The position numbers were made by a program, and so were the translations under genes. 64,000 nt of DNA from Reticulascus tulasneorum (lineage: Eukaryota; Ascomycota; Sordariomycetes; Glomerellales; Reticulascaceae): NCBI GenBank assembly GCA_001557505.1, contig LSAX01000004.1, forward strand, positions 3,100,001 through 3,164,000, written 5' to 3'. Shown piece by piece: positions 1 to 9,752 of the stretch. Below the pieces are notes generated by a model. The model did no database searches. It saw only the letters and a program-made list of their open reading frames with translations, and was not told the origin of the DNA. Every line of letters begins with the position of its first letter. Position 1 is the first letter of the stretch.

Positions 1-29
1 CCTCAACAAATGCAACAGATGTTTACAGG

Positions 30-2273
30 ATGAATTCCCCACGGTTAGAACTCACGGACCGCCACCACCATCCCAACTCTTACCGAGCACACTATACTCA
101 AGAACACGCCTGGGATAGACTCACCGGACCGAGCGTGCTGATTTCCATCTTGGCCCTCGTCTTGACGACTATTTACTCTCTTTACGGCACGTCAATCATC
201 CCAACGCGAATAGCTGCCCGCAGCGCGCCTCAACTTATATGGGACGTCGTCGTCTTCCTTATTCCGTTCCACGTCCTTGCCGTTCTAGACAACTGGTTAC
301 ACCCATCGCTTTTCCAACTACCGATGCTGCAGACACGGTCGAGTACACATGCTGCGAAGAGCGAACTCCTGGGGAAAATACTGGGAATGGATAGACCTGG
401 CGGACTCATGGGGACTGTGTCCTCCGCAGGGCGAAGGGGACTCTCGTCCGTCTCCGGCGCCATGATGGCTTTCAAGAGAAATCCCGAGGGCCCACCCGGG
501 CTGGGAAACCTTGATAACTCCTGCTACCAAAACAGCATTCTCCAGGGCCTGGCTTCGTTGAAGCCGTTCCCGGGATACCTTACAGAATCCTTGTGCGACC
601 CCGAACTCGATCGACGGAAGGTTGGCGCGACCGACACTTTACGAAATCTCATCGCGGAATTGAACGACACCTCGAATTTTGGGCAGACTTTGTGGACACC
701 AAGTTCGCTGAAGTCGATGAGCACATGGCAACAGCAAGATGCGCAAGAGTATTTCTCCAAGTTGCTTGACGAGATAGACAGGGAGATTGCCAAGACCGCA
801 AAGGCATTGCTTAAGGTGCCAGGCTTGGAGACCGAACCCTTGAGCGATGACACGACGACCAGCCAGCATAGTGACGACAGTGGATACCAAAGCCTTTTCT
901 CTGTCTCCAAGCTTGGCTCGGAACCGAAACCGCTTCGGAATCCTCTTGAGGGAATGGTGGCTCAACGGGTAGCCTGCACTCAATGTGGCTATTCAGAAGG
1001 CCTATCCATGATTCCGTTCAATTGCATGACTCTCAGCCTAGGCACCGACAGCAGCGAACATGACCTATTCGAGCAACTTGACGCGTATACCCATATTGAG
1101 CCTATTGAAGGTGTCGAATGCGGCAAATGTACGCTGCTCAAGGCGCAGCGTCTTCTGGTTACCCTGCTTGAACGTGCCCGGGCAACGGATGCAACTGAGG
1201 AGAGGTTACGGGAACCGATATCCAGATTGGCGGCTGTGGAGGAGGCACTCGAGGACGATGATTTTGACGACAAAACCCTGACTCAGAAGTGCCGATTCCC
1301 ACCGCAATTCAAGGTCAGTTCCACAAAAACAAAGCAAGTTGTGGTCGCTCGTCCGCCACAGAGCCTCGCCATCCACATGAATAGATCTGTCTTCGATGAG
1401 ACGACCGGCTACATGTACAAGAACTCGGCTGCCGTTCGGTTTCCTCTCACTTTGGATCTTGGCCCATGGTGTCTTGGCAGCGCTGGCACTTTGTCGAAAA
1501 GCGCCATACCATCAGGAGAAAAGGTTGGAAATGAATCAACGACGGAAAGCCAGGATAAGCCAGCGGATGAAGAACAATGGCAGCTGGACCCCAAGACATC
1601 GATGATAGCTGGCGACAAGCAGAAGTCTAAATTGACTGGGCCTTTGTACGAACTTAAAGCTGTGGTGACACACTATGGTCGTCACGAGAATGGCCATTAT
1701 ATCTGTTATCGGAAATACCCACGATCTGCTCCTCCAACTGCCGATCCTGGCAAGGATGAAGGCGATACGGTTGATGGAGATGAGGCGACTGAAGAGATTA
1801 AGTCACCTGAAATGGCCCCTGATACCAAGCAACAACCACAAGATGGCGAAGAAGACGACGAAGCCGACATGGAATGGTGGAGACTTAGTGATGAAAACGT
1901 CACCAAAGTCGACGAGGAGATTGTCCTAGCACAAGGGGGGGTCTTCATGTTGTTCTATGACTGTGTGGATCCGACCTTCGCACTGGTGTCCGATGAAGAC
2001 GCCAAATATGAGGCGGATGGGGCGGGGGTGAAGTCAGACGAGGATAAGCAAGATGACGGCAACGAAAAGATGATACAGCAATCCGGGTCTTCCGGGGTTC
2101 TCCGGGGTCATGATCAGGACGAATCCCCGAGTAAGAGTCAGGGGGTGGACGAGAAACCAAGCAGTACTTCGCTTGGTCACGGACCGCAAATCGACCTGTT
2201 GGTTAACAACTCTGAAGCCTTGAAGCAAGCTGAGTTGGTTGCTTTACCGGCGGGAGATGACGACGGTCTTTGA
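30..2273 (+). CDS. Membrane-anchored ubiquitin-specific protease (USP/UBP family)
   Basis: Single-exon gene for 747 residues, with an ATG start at base 30 and a TGA stop. It is a cysteine deubiquitinase that removes ubiquitin from proteins. The Cys box (GNLDNSCYQN) places the catalytic cysteine at about residue 165. The His box (GRHENGHYICY) places the catalytic histidine at about residue 556. Two CXXC pairs (about 316/319 and 364/367) form the usual USP zinc ribbon. Before the catalytic domain lie two hydrophobic segments, roughly residues 33-55 and 68-88, so the enzyme is probably tethered to an organelle membrane with its catalytic part in the cytosol. This layout resembles yeast Ubp1 (ER) and animal USP30 (mitochondrial outer membrane); which membrane is used here cannot be read from sequence. 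The last ~100 residues are acidic and low-complexity. The family call is firm; the exact orthology is inference. Confidence 0.93.
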   Translation: MNSPRLELTDRHHHPNSYRAHYTQEHAWDRLTGPSVLISILALVLTTIYSLYGTSIIPTRIAARSAPQLIWDVVVFLIPFHVLAVLDNWLHPSLFQLPMLQTRSSTHAAKSELLGKILGMDRPGGLMGTVSSAGRRGLSSVSGAMMAFKRNPEGPPGLGNLDNSCYQNSILQGLASLKPFPGYLTESLCDPELDRRKVGATDTLRNLIAELNDTSNFGQTLWTPSSLKSMSTWQQQDAQEYFSKLLDEIDREIAKTAKALLKVPGLETEPLSDDTTTSQHSDDSGYQSLFSVSKLGSEPKPLRNPLEGMVAQRVACTQCGYSEGLSMIPFNCMTLSLGTDSSEHDLFEQLDAYTHIEPIEGVECGKCTLLKAQRLLVTLLERARATDATEERLREPISRLAAVEEALEDDDFDDKTLTQKCRFPPQFKVSSTKTKQVVVARPPQSLAIHMNRSVFDETTGYMYKNSAAVRFPLTLDLGPWCLGSAGTLSKSAIPSGEKVGNESTTESQDKPADEEQWQLDPKTSMIAGDKQKSKLTGPLYELKAVVTHYGRHENGHYICYRKYPRSAPPTADPGKDEGDTVDGDEATEEIKSPEMAPDTKQQPQDGEEDDEADMEWWRLSDENVTKVDEEIVLAQGGVFMLFYDCVDPTFALVSDEDAKYEADGAGVKSDEDKQDDGNEKMIQQSGSSGVLRGHDQDESPSKSQGVDEKPSSTSLGHGPQIDLLVNNSEALKQAELVALPAGDDDGL

Positions 2274-2876
2274 ATTGTGCACGGGAGACCCGCGACTGCT
2301 GGTTCAAGATGACAGCCATGAACCCTCGCGTTTGGGAGACCGCAACTGTTTAGCATAGCGTTGGCGTTAGATTAATGATACCCATGAACCCACTGGGGCA
2401 TAATACAGGGGAAATGGGAAGGCAGTCTTCAAATGCGTTGTACATAATCATGATGGTGTATTTACGATGAATGGGGTGGCCGGCATGGGGTTAGGAGGGG
2501 GAATTGACATTCACAACATTGCAATTGAAACGTCTCGATTAACCTGATCTATAAGTTATAAGGAAATACTAATCTGTACGAGATTCCCTTTCAGCATGCC
2601 TTTGGCGTTGCCTCAAGTCTTCCCTTAATCCAGCACTTAAACAGGGCCAATGCCAACCGGAGCAGTAGTCGTCGAGCCGCTCGACGCCACTTGGCAAACA
2701 TGGCGACCATGTCCCTCCACCAACAACTTCCATCCATGCATTCCCCACGATCAACCCACGAGTATACAGAGTTGTGCAAGATCCCCAAAACAATCTCGTG
2801 TCTCCAATCTAGCAAATCAAACACCCGTTATGCCCACTTCTGCGAACGCCCCCTTATTCAGCACAGAACTCGGAAA
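2274..2876. other. Intergenic, convergent 3' ends
   Basis: This 603 bp stretch separates the tail of the ubiquitin protease gene from the tail of the GT17 gene. I see only short chance open frames and no RNA gene; it should hold two 3' UTRs. Confidence 0.6.
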
Positions 2877-4064
2877 TCACTGACCACCCCGAACAACGTA
2901 GTCCCTGAAGTTCGCGTTCGGCGGGTCCCTGTCAAGCATGAACTTGTACTTCTCCGAGTTGCGGGCCAGGAAGTCGGGTATGTCCTGGTTGTGTTGCACG
3001 TAGTCTAATATCGAGTCCGGCCGAGCAAAGCTATTCTTTGTGGTTAGCCGAGCACCATTGCGATTGTAGTCCAGCGAGGAGAGGAAGAGGGAGGGAAGAA
3101 GGGAGGGAGGGACATACAGATCGTCGCCATTCCTGATTCGATGTACAATCCTGTCCGGATCTTTGTTTTCAGCCGTATTCAGCTCCGAATGCGAGAAGCT
3201 GGTCAGCTTAGATTGCATCTCCTCAATCGTGCTGAAGCAGTAGCTGCAATGCCACCCCGCGTGATAGAAGTGATGGTCCTGGGCATTTGCTCTCAAATCA
3301 TCCGGCAGAACCGTCTCCAAGCCACGATACAAGGTGGCCTGTGGATGCGCCCAGTCGATGCGTGCCAGCCACTGGAAGGAGAAGTAGTAGAGCTTGGAGT
3401 GTATGGTCGTCCGCACCGGGATTTCGCAGTTGCGCATTGCCCTCAGGATGCTAGGCTTGGGAATCTCGTCCATGTCCGATACGAGGAGGATGTCGTCGAG
3501 AGCAGGTGCTTGCTCGCCTTCCAGGCCAGGGACCACCTGCGAGTACATGGCGTTCCGGCTCTTGGCCTCGCGGTCCCACGTGCTCCCGTCAAAGTTGAGT
3601 GAAGCGACATCCATGGTGCGGAGGATCATCTGTTTGTGGTATGGCTTGAAGCGCTCCCAATTTTCGCGAACGTATAGTGGTTTTACCTTGTCGGTAAAGG
3701 TCCGGTCTGATTCGAGGATGACGAAGTAGTCGACGTGAGGAGCCATCTGACCCAGTCTTATCTCGAGCATCTCCAGCTCGGTGTTGATGAGTAAGAGGTC
3801 GTATATCTTGCGTTTCGAAGCCGCTTCTTCTGGAAAGGGCTTCAGGCGGTATCTCGCACAGAATTCCGTGGCGTTGAAGGCCGGGAGAGTCTCGCCATGG
3901 CCATGACCAAGCCCCAAGCCACCATGAGTCGCCGGATGTGTGATCTTCCGGAAATGATCTGTCGCTTTGCCTCCAAGGTCAATTGTGTAGACAAACCAGA
4001 CGAGAACCAAGGCAGTGGCGGCCGCTACGAACTTGATATGGTGGCTTGCTCCTGCTTTCAACAT
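2877..4064 (-). CDS. GT17 family glycosyltransferase (type II membrane protein)
   Basis: Encodes 395 residues from the ATG at 4064. The open frame extends 12 codons further upstream but has no ATG there. A single hydrophobic stretch near the N-terminus (about residues 12-28) followed by a Gly/His-rich stem fits a Golgi type II enzyme. The catalytic region has the GT17 signature: KIYDLLLINTELEMLEIRL, a VDYFVILESDRTF segment, and the acidic metal/sugar-nucleotide motif SDMDEIP (Asp197-Met-Asp199). GT17 is the family of the bisecting beta-1,4-N-acetylglucosaminyltransferase (MGAT3). Fungal members are common but their acceptor is not established, so the exact reaction is unknown. Its nearest neighbour across a 3.5 kb divergent spacer is a sugar-phosphate/nucleotide-sugar type transporter, which could serve the same Golgi pathway; that link is inference. 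Confidence 0.88.
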   Translation of the reverse strand: MLKAGASHHIKFVAAATALVLVWFVYTIDLGGKATDHFRKITHPATHGGLGLGHGHGETLPAFNATEFCARYRLKPFPEEAASKRKIYDLLLINTELEMLEIRLGQMAPHVDYFVILESDRTFTDKVKPLYVRENWERFKPYHKQMILRTMDVASLNFDGSTWDREAKSRNAMYSQVVPGLEGEQAPALDDILLVSDMDEIPKPSILRAMRNCEIPVRTTIHSKLYYFSFQWLARIDWAHPQATLYRGLETVLPDDLRANAQDHHFYHAGWHCSYCFSTIEEMQSKLTSFSHSELNTAENKDPDRIVHRIRNGDDLYVPPSLLPSLFLSSLDYNRNGARLTTKNSFARPDSILDYVQHNQDIPDFLARNSEKYKFMLDRDPPNANFRDYVVRGGQ

Positions 4065-7000
4065 CCTGAATTGTTTTGAAGATCGGAACCTGGTAGGCAA
4101 ATGGGAATCAAGGGCAGAGGCTCAAGGCTTTCCGGTCGAAGGACCAACGGCAAAGATCCAAAGAAAAGAGGCAACAAACCGTACACCAGAGAGAGACGTA
4201 ACGGGAAGAGTGAAGTATTGTCACGCAACAGAACTGGAGCAGAAGAGGCCCGCGCACAGCTGTCCTTGCCAGGGTTGAAAAAGAACGGGAGTATATCAAA
4301 CGGCCCGACAACGAAGCTATCAGTCAGTGGCTGGTGGCAATGAAAAGCAGTAGTCAAGAGTGAGGTGAAGACGGACGATCCTTGAGGCTGTGGAGCAACC
4401 ACCTTTCCATCAGGGCGAGAGTCGCGTTTGGCGAGGGTTTGCAGATTGACTGCGTAGGGAAAACTAACGGCTGGGCGAGCTCAACTCATCTGCCATCTCT
4501 CCCTTCAAACGAAGCGGTCATCAAGCGTGTCTGCTTGCTCTGTATGCGGGACCTGTATATGCCGGCCCGAGGTCTCAGACTTGTACATGCCTAGATGAGA
4601 CCCGCAAGGCAAAAATCGGCAGTCATGCTCCCAATCAGGACAATGCTCCCAATGAGGAGACGATAACTCGAGCTTATTGGAGCTGACCAGCGGCCACTAG
4701 GTCGCTTCATAACGTGTTCATCCATGAACGACATGAGAGGAGATGGAGGGATTTGAGCATCATATTTGGGATTGAAACACCATGCAATCACAGGGAAATC
4801 ATAGGCACCATTTCCTGGATCCATAACCATTCGGTGTGTCCGCGTACAAGAAGTACTGCATTGCCGCCCAAATGAGACAGGAGTAGGGAGACAATCGTGA
4901 GCGATTCAGGCAAGGGATACTTGGCGCGAGGGAGTCGGACGGCCAGATTCCGCCTGTAACTTGACACACCTAGTGGCACGATGCAATAGCTCTGAAATGC
5001 TAGAGAGTCTCGAGAGACACAGACGTCGAAGGAGCCAGTTTCTTGGGTTTAGCACCGTCGCCCCGTCCCTGGGACATCTGGAGGAGGCTCCGGTTGGTTG
5101 GCAAAACTTGGTTGGATTCGCGGCGTGGAAGGAGGTGTTCACCTTGGTCTAAGAAAGGGAAGCGATATGTTCAAAGAATCTGGCCGGGACATTGCTTATG
5201 TCAAGCTACGTACATGGATTTGATTCCATTCGACGACCTTTTTGCAATCCCAAAGCATTGGGTTGCATCATTCGCGTACATTAGTCTGTTTGACTGTGCT
5301 ACAGCACCTTGAGAATGAAGCATTCGGCGTCCGTTGGTAAGCAGGCTTTCGGGGCGTTGTCCTGATAGGGGGCATGAAACTGGGGACGGCGTCATTGTGT
5401 GCTACAATGCACATAACATGAGGGTTGATCGTCAGAAGGGAGGTTTGTTCTTGCGAGACTAACAGTGACGTGCAACTGCTTAGTAAGGAACTAAACTGGA
5501 ACTAGCGGCTGCGGGAATACCAACCAGGGGTCAATGTAACTGACAGGGAAAGGGGGCCTGGCTTTCCAAGCTGGAAATAGATGGGAGCTGCATGCTTGTG
5601 GAAGCTAGGCCGACGGGATGGAGGAGGCACTAATTAGATGGAGCTGGACGCGTGCCCAGTGACTGGGCTACCTATTGACGTGATGTGCGATATGAATGAG
5701 ACCCGAGGCTATTTAGATACAATAGAGCAAGATATGTAAGGAGGATAAGGATGGTATTCGGGTGGAGAGGTTCATTCCTTGGTGCATACCTAGGTACCAA
5801 AACACAATGATCCGCACTGGTCGTCCACTGGTAAAGATCAGGCATTGCCCTAATTGAGATATGACGGGGGGAGGGTTCAAGGCTGTTCCCGCTTGACTAC
5901 GTACGAAGTACTACCTAATTTACCTTATTAGCTAAGGTACCTTGGGCGAGAGACCGCCTGATTAGTGTATCGAGCGCTTCCCACAATCTCCAGTGGCAGT
6001 CCCTAGACGGCCTGTGCCGCTTGCCGGCCTTGTGGGTCAGAGGCGATGAACTGGGTGATCACCTGTAGCCCAGGCCGCCCTACCAGTCTCCGTATCCATA
6101 ATCACAGCGCAGTATGGTAACGTCGTTCCACCATATTGATTTACCTACGTGTGTAACTTACTCTGTACGGCCCAAGTATATCTGAACCACCTCAAGTCGA
6201 TGCAATCCGAATTGGTGAGGTCTTAGAGGAGACCAGCTAGATGATTCGTGGTTGGTAATAGGTGGACACGCAAGACCTACAGCATTCTGTGCCCGAATCT
6301 GGGATTGCGGATCGTTGGTTCCCTTGGTGCCTTGCAGCTAACCACCCCCCCCCCCCCCCCGACTTACCGATTTAGCTTCACCAAGCCTCGAGGATATCGG
6401 TACCGAACAAGTTTGGCCTTTAAGCGCAACTGTGTACTACTAGTTACGTGCTACTACCTTAGATCAACGGGGTCTTTCTTTCGAACAACAGTCCTCCAAT
6501 TAGGTAAATTACTCGACCACCCAGTTGGTCCAGGTTATGGATATCCTAACCTTCGTTCGGTGGCCGCGGCCCCAACGGAACACCGTGAAGGTTACCTTAC
6601 CCCAATCCTCGTATAGAATGTGCTGAGTACTAGCAGGTACGTATGTACGAAGCCGGGCCGCTCCCTCTATTGACCTACTAGGTAGTCCGTATTTATCACC
6701 CAGGCGAGTATCCATTAATAAAAACACCGTCCCCCCCGTCTCCCCAGCTATGTAGGCAGGTACATTGGCTGGTCACGCTCGTTTAATCGCTCCACACTGC
6801 TCTCCCTCAGGCCTCAGGTATTTTTTCGTATAATTAACCCCTAGGCAGTCCCAGGGGACAAGCTTCACTGCCAGCGCGGACCTTTTTTGGTCGATCCTGT
6901 CAGCGCAGCCATTTTAGGTATACGCTCCACCCCAATGGAAAGAAAAAAAGGGCTGATGAGTGAACCAGCATGTTGGCACATCGATTAACCTTAATACAGT

Positions 7001-7596
7001 CCAACCTTACCCACTAATTATCGACTACCTAATTAGTCCAGGGGCAGCACAGTCCTTATTAGGCACCCAGCAATACGATAACTTACATATAAGCGCAACA
7101 ATCCAGTCCGGCCCAGCCCAGCCCTCCCTTTCCTCTCCCTGGCGCCTCCAAATATCATCAACAAGGGGTTTCGCGGTCCCAACCTACACCATTATTACCT
7201 AGTAGGCTACTAAGCTATACCTACTATCACGTTCCCCCACTCCCGCTAAGGTGGCTAGACTGCGCTGCGCCTAACCGCCAACACCCCGGCCCCCCGAACG
7301 GCTCCCTTCCATTCATCGCGAGCGCTGCCCCACGACATCGAATTCCTCAAAGTCCATCATTCGCGTCCCATCACGCCCCTGATGACGGGTCCTTCATCCG
7401 GCCCTTGAATACGACAACGATACGGCCTTCTTCTCTTTCTTTTGCATGCTAGATCAGCACTCTCCCATCGGATTTGCTCTCCTGTCCTGTCCTGTCCTCT
7501 CCTTTTCCTATCCTCTGCTCGCAATACGACGCCACACGCCCTCTTGGCCTGCAATCCCCCTTACCTTAGTCAGAATTTTGACGTGAGGCTCTGATC
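4065..7596. other. Long divergent intergenic region (GT17 / transporter)
   Basis: A 3.5 kb stretch between two gene starts, with no coding region I can support. It should contain both promoters and leaders. From about 5.7 to 7.2 kb the sequence is AT-richer and carries repeated TACCTA/TAGGTA-type words, including a TACCTAGGTA palindrome at 5787-5796, and one 16-base C run. From about 7330 to 7590 it turns pyrimidine-rich, as expected just upstream of the transporter start. Confidence 0.6.
6345..6360. repeat. Homopolymer C16 tract
   Basis: Sixteen consecutive C bases on the + strand. A simple-sequence tract, probably length-variable. Confidence 0.9.
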
Positions 7597-9067
7597 ATGA
7601 CCTCCGCGCCTGTCCTCCCCACGACCGAGAAGCCGGCCAGCCTTGGCCCGCCGGTTCATCCGGCTTTCTTCATCGGGTATGTCTTCCTCGTCTGCGCCGA
7701 GCGTTTGATGATCGCCGTCGTCGTCGTGCTGCTGACTGACAGTCGTCCAGGAGTTGGATACTCTTCTCTAATCTTACCATCCTCTTCAACAAATGGCTGC
7801 TCGATACAGCAGGCTTCAGTGAGCACCATCCTACTCATTCCCCATTGTTAACCTCCACCTAACCTCATATAGAATACCGTACGTCCATTTATCTGTGATG
7901 TTGAGAAAACCAAGCGGTTTTCAGTCTCCTCCCGCCAATCGTAGAGCCAAACTAACCTTCTCGCTTTTTCTGCTCAGCCGTAATCCTAACATGTTGGCAC
8001 CTCGTCTTCTCAACGTTGGCGACCCAAATCCTCGCCCGCACAACAAAGCTGCTAGATGGCCGCCATAAAGTCAAAATGACCGGCCGCGTCTACCTCCGCG
8101 CCGTCGTTCCCATCGGCCTCCTCTACTCTGGCAGCCTTGTCTGCTCCAACTTGGTCTATCTCTACCTCTCCGTCTCCTTCATCCAGATGCTGAAGGCCGC
8201 CGCCCCCGTCGCCGTGCTCTTCACCTCGTGGATCTGGGGCGTCGCCGACCCCTCCATGAACACCCTGTACAACATCCTGCTCATCGTACTGGGCGTTGGC
8301 CTCGCTTCCGCCGGCGAGATCGAGTTCAGCTGGGTTGGGTTCTTGTACCAGCTTGGCGGCATCGTCTTCGAGGCCGTACGTCTGGTCATGATCCAGGTCT
8401 TGCTCAAGGGTGACGAGAGCGCGCAAAAAATGGACCCGCTGGTCAGCCTTTATTACTACGCGCCTGTTTGCGCTGTGACGAATATGCTCGTCGCATGGGC
8501 CAGCGAGGCCTCGACCTTTGAGTGGGAGGACTTGAGGCAGGTGGGAATTTGGGTACTGGGGCTCAACGCACTCGTGGCTTTCTTGCTCAACGTCTCGAGC
8601 GTGTTCCTGGTACGTCGATCTCGCAGAGTCAATGGGGGAATAAAACTAACAATCTGTAGATTGGCAAGACATCCGGCCTAGTCATGACCCTTACCGGCAT
8701 TCTGAAGAACATCCTTCTCATCATCGCCTCCGTCGTCATCTGGAACACCAGCATCACCTTCCTCCAGTTCGTCGGTTACGGTATCGCCCTCTTCGGGCTG
8801 GTCATCTACTCCACGGGCTGGGAGCAGCTGAAGACGCAGTTATTCGGCGCCGCGACCTGGGCGCGAACCCTTTGGAACTCGCCCACACTCGACGAGGGCC
8901 GCCTCTCGCCGCTTGTGAGGCGGGCTATCTTCATGGCCTTCCTGGTGCTGATCATCGTCATGCTCGCTATGGGTCTTTTATACGATGGATCGCCCTCGGA
9001 CATAGCTAACGGCAGTTCCTGGAACTCTCAGTGGCTAGGCAAGGCGACCGGCAGCACAAGCCGGTAG
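7597..9067 (+). CDS. Triose-phosphate/nucleotide-sugar transporter family protein (SLC35E-like)
   Basis: Five-exon gene for a 397-residue multipass membrane protein of the drug/metabolite transporter superfamily (TPT branch). Exons: 7597-7676, 7751-7818, 7873-7878, 7978-8609, 8660-9067. All phases join without stops. Exon 2 supplies the conserved WILFSNLTILFNKWLLDT motif. The 6-nt exon 3 completes FKYP, and exon 4 continues VILTCWHLVFSTLATQIL, which is the family order. About ten hydrophobic helices follow, including the family hallmark SFIQMLKAAAPVAVLF and the C-terminal GLVMTLTGILKNILLI segment. Family members exchange phosphorylated sugars or nucleotide sugars across Golgi, ER or other membranes; the substrate here is unknown. 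The micro-exon is the odd feature: without it the frame breaks at the conserved K/R-Y-P motif. The family call is strong; the first three exon edges rest on consensus and phase only. Confidence 0.9.
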
Positions 9068-9752
9068 TTGCATACCAGAGAGCTGAGGAACCAAAACACC
9101 TTAACCGTTGGCCTGATGGGGCCGCACTACTTTGGCTGGCTGGGAGTTTTCGTCTTGGAAACATATAGGGGAGTCGCAATGACAGGGGACATCATTTTGT
9201 CGCTTTTCTGGATGTATTTGTGAACCGTGTAATTTTCGGATACAAAGGCCAAGGCGCGCATGGAAACAATACATGGAGAATATTAGGGACTCGGGAACTG
9301 GGTTGCATAGGAAATACCAAAAATTGGGCCGCGGATGTGGGAAAGCCTGCGTTGCATAGGATCTGTACTCGTATTCATCATAGGTACTCTTTGATATCTG
9401 GTCACGAATCTCTAGAGCCAGCAAGATTTAATAGACGAAGTATGCATCATTATCACGCTAGCAGGTTACTCTCTGCCTTATTGCCTACTGCATACGACAT
9501 AACCTACCATAGGCATCCCTCAACTCCTAGAAATTCGTCCATTGTCCCGCGCTATCCATACACTTGCAATACATCTCCCGCCCGGCTCCAACATCGTACG
9601 AAAGGTATGTGTACAAGAATATCTGGCTACCGCCCCCATGATGATAAATAACATCACCAAAATTCAGCGTATGATCCAGATTGGGTGGCCATAGACTGTG
9701 TGTGGCCGCGGGTTGAGCCAATCCTTGAAAGGCGGCTGCGTCGTTCGCCAGT
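9068..9752. other. Intergenic, convergent 3' ends
   Basis: A 685 bp stretch between the transporter and SHG1 gene tails. No gene or repeat recognised; presumably two 3' UTRs. Confidence 0.6.

Noticed and set aside
4065..4100. Upstream extension of the GT17 frame (12 codons)
   Set aside because: It begins at a TTG codon; the first ATG is at 4064. The same reasoning set the starts of eIF2B delta, the ATF-type bZIP and PGS1.
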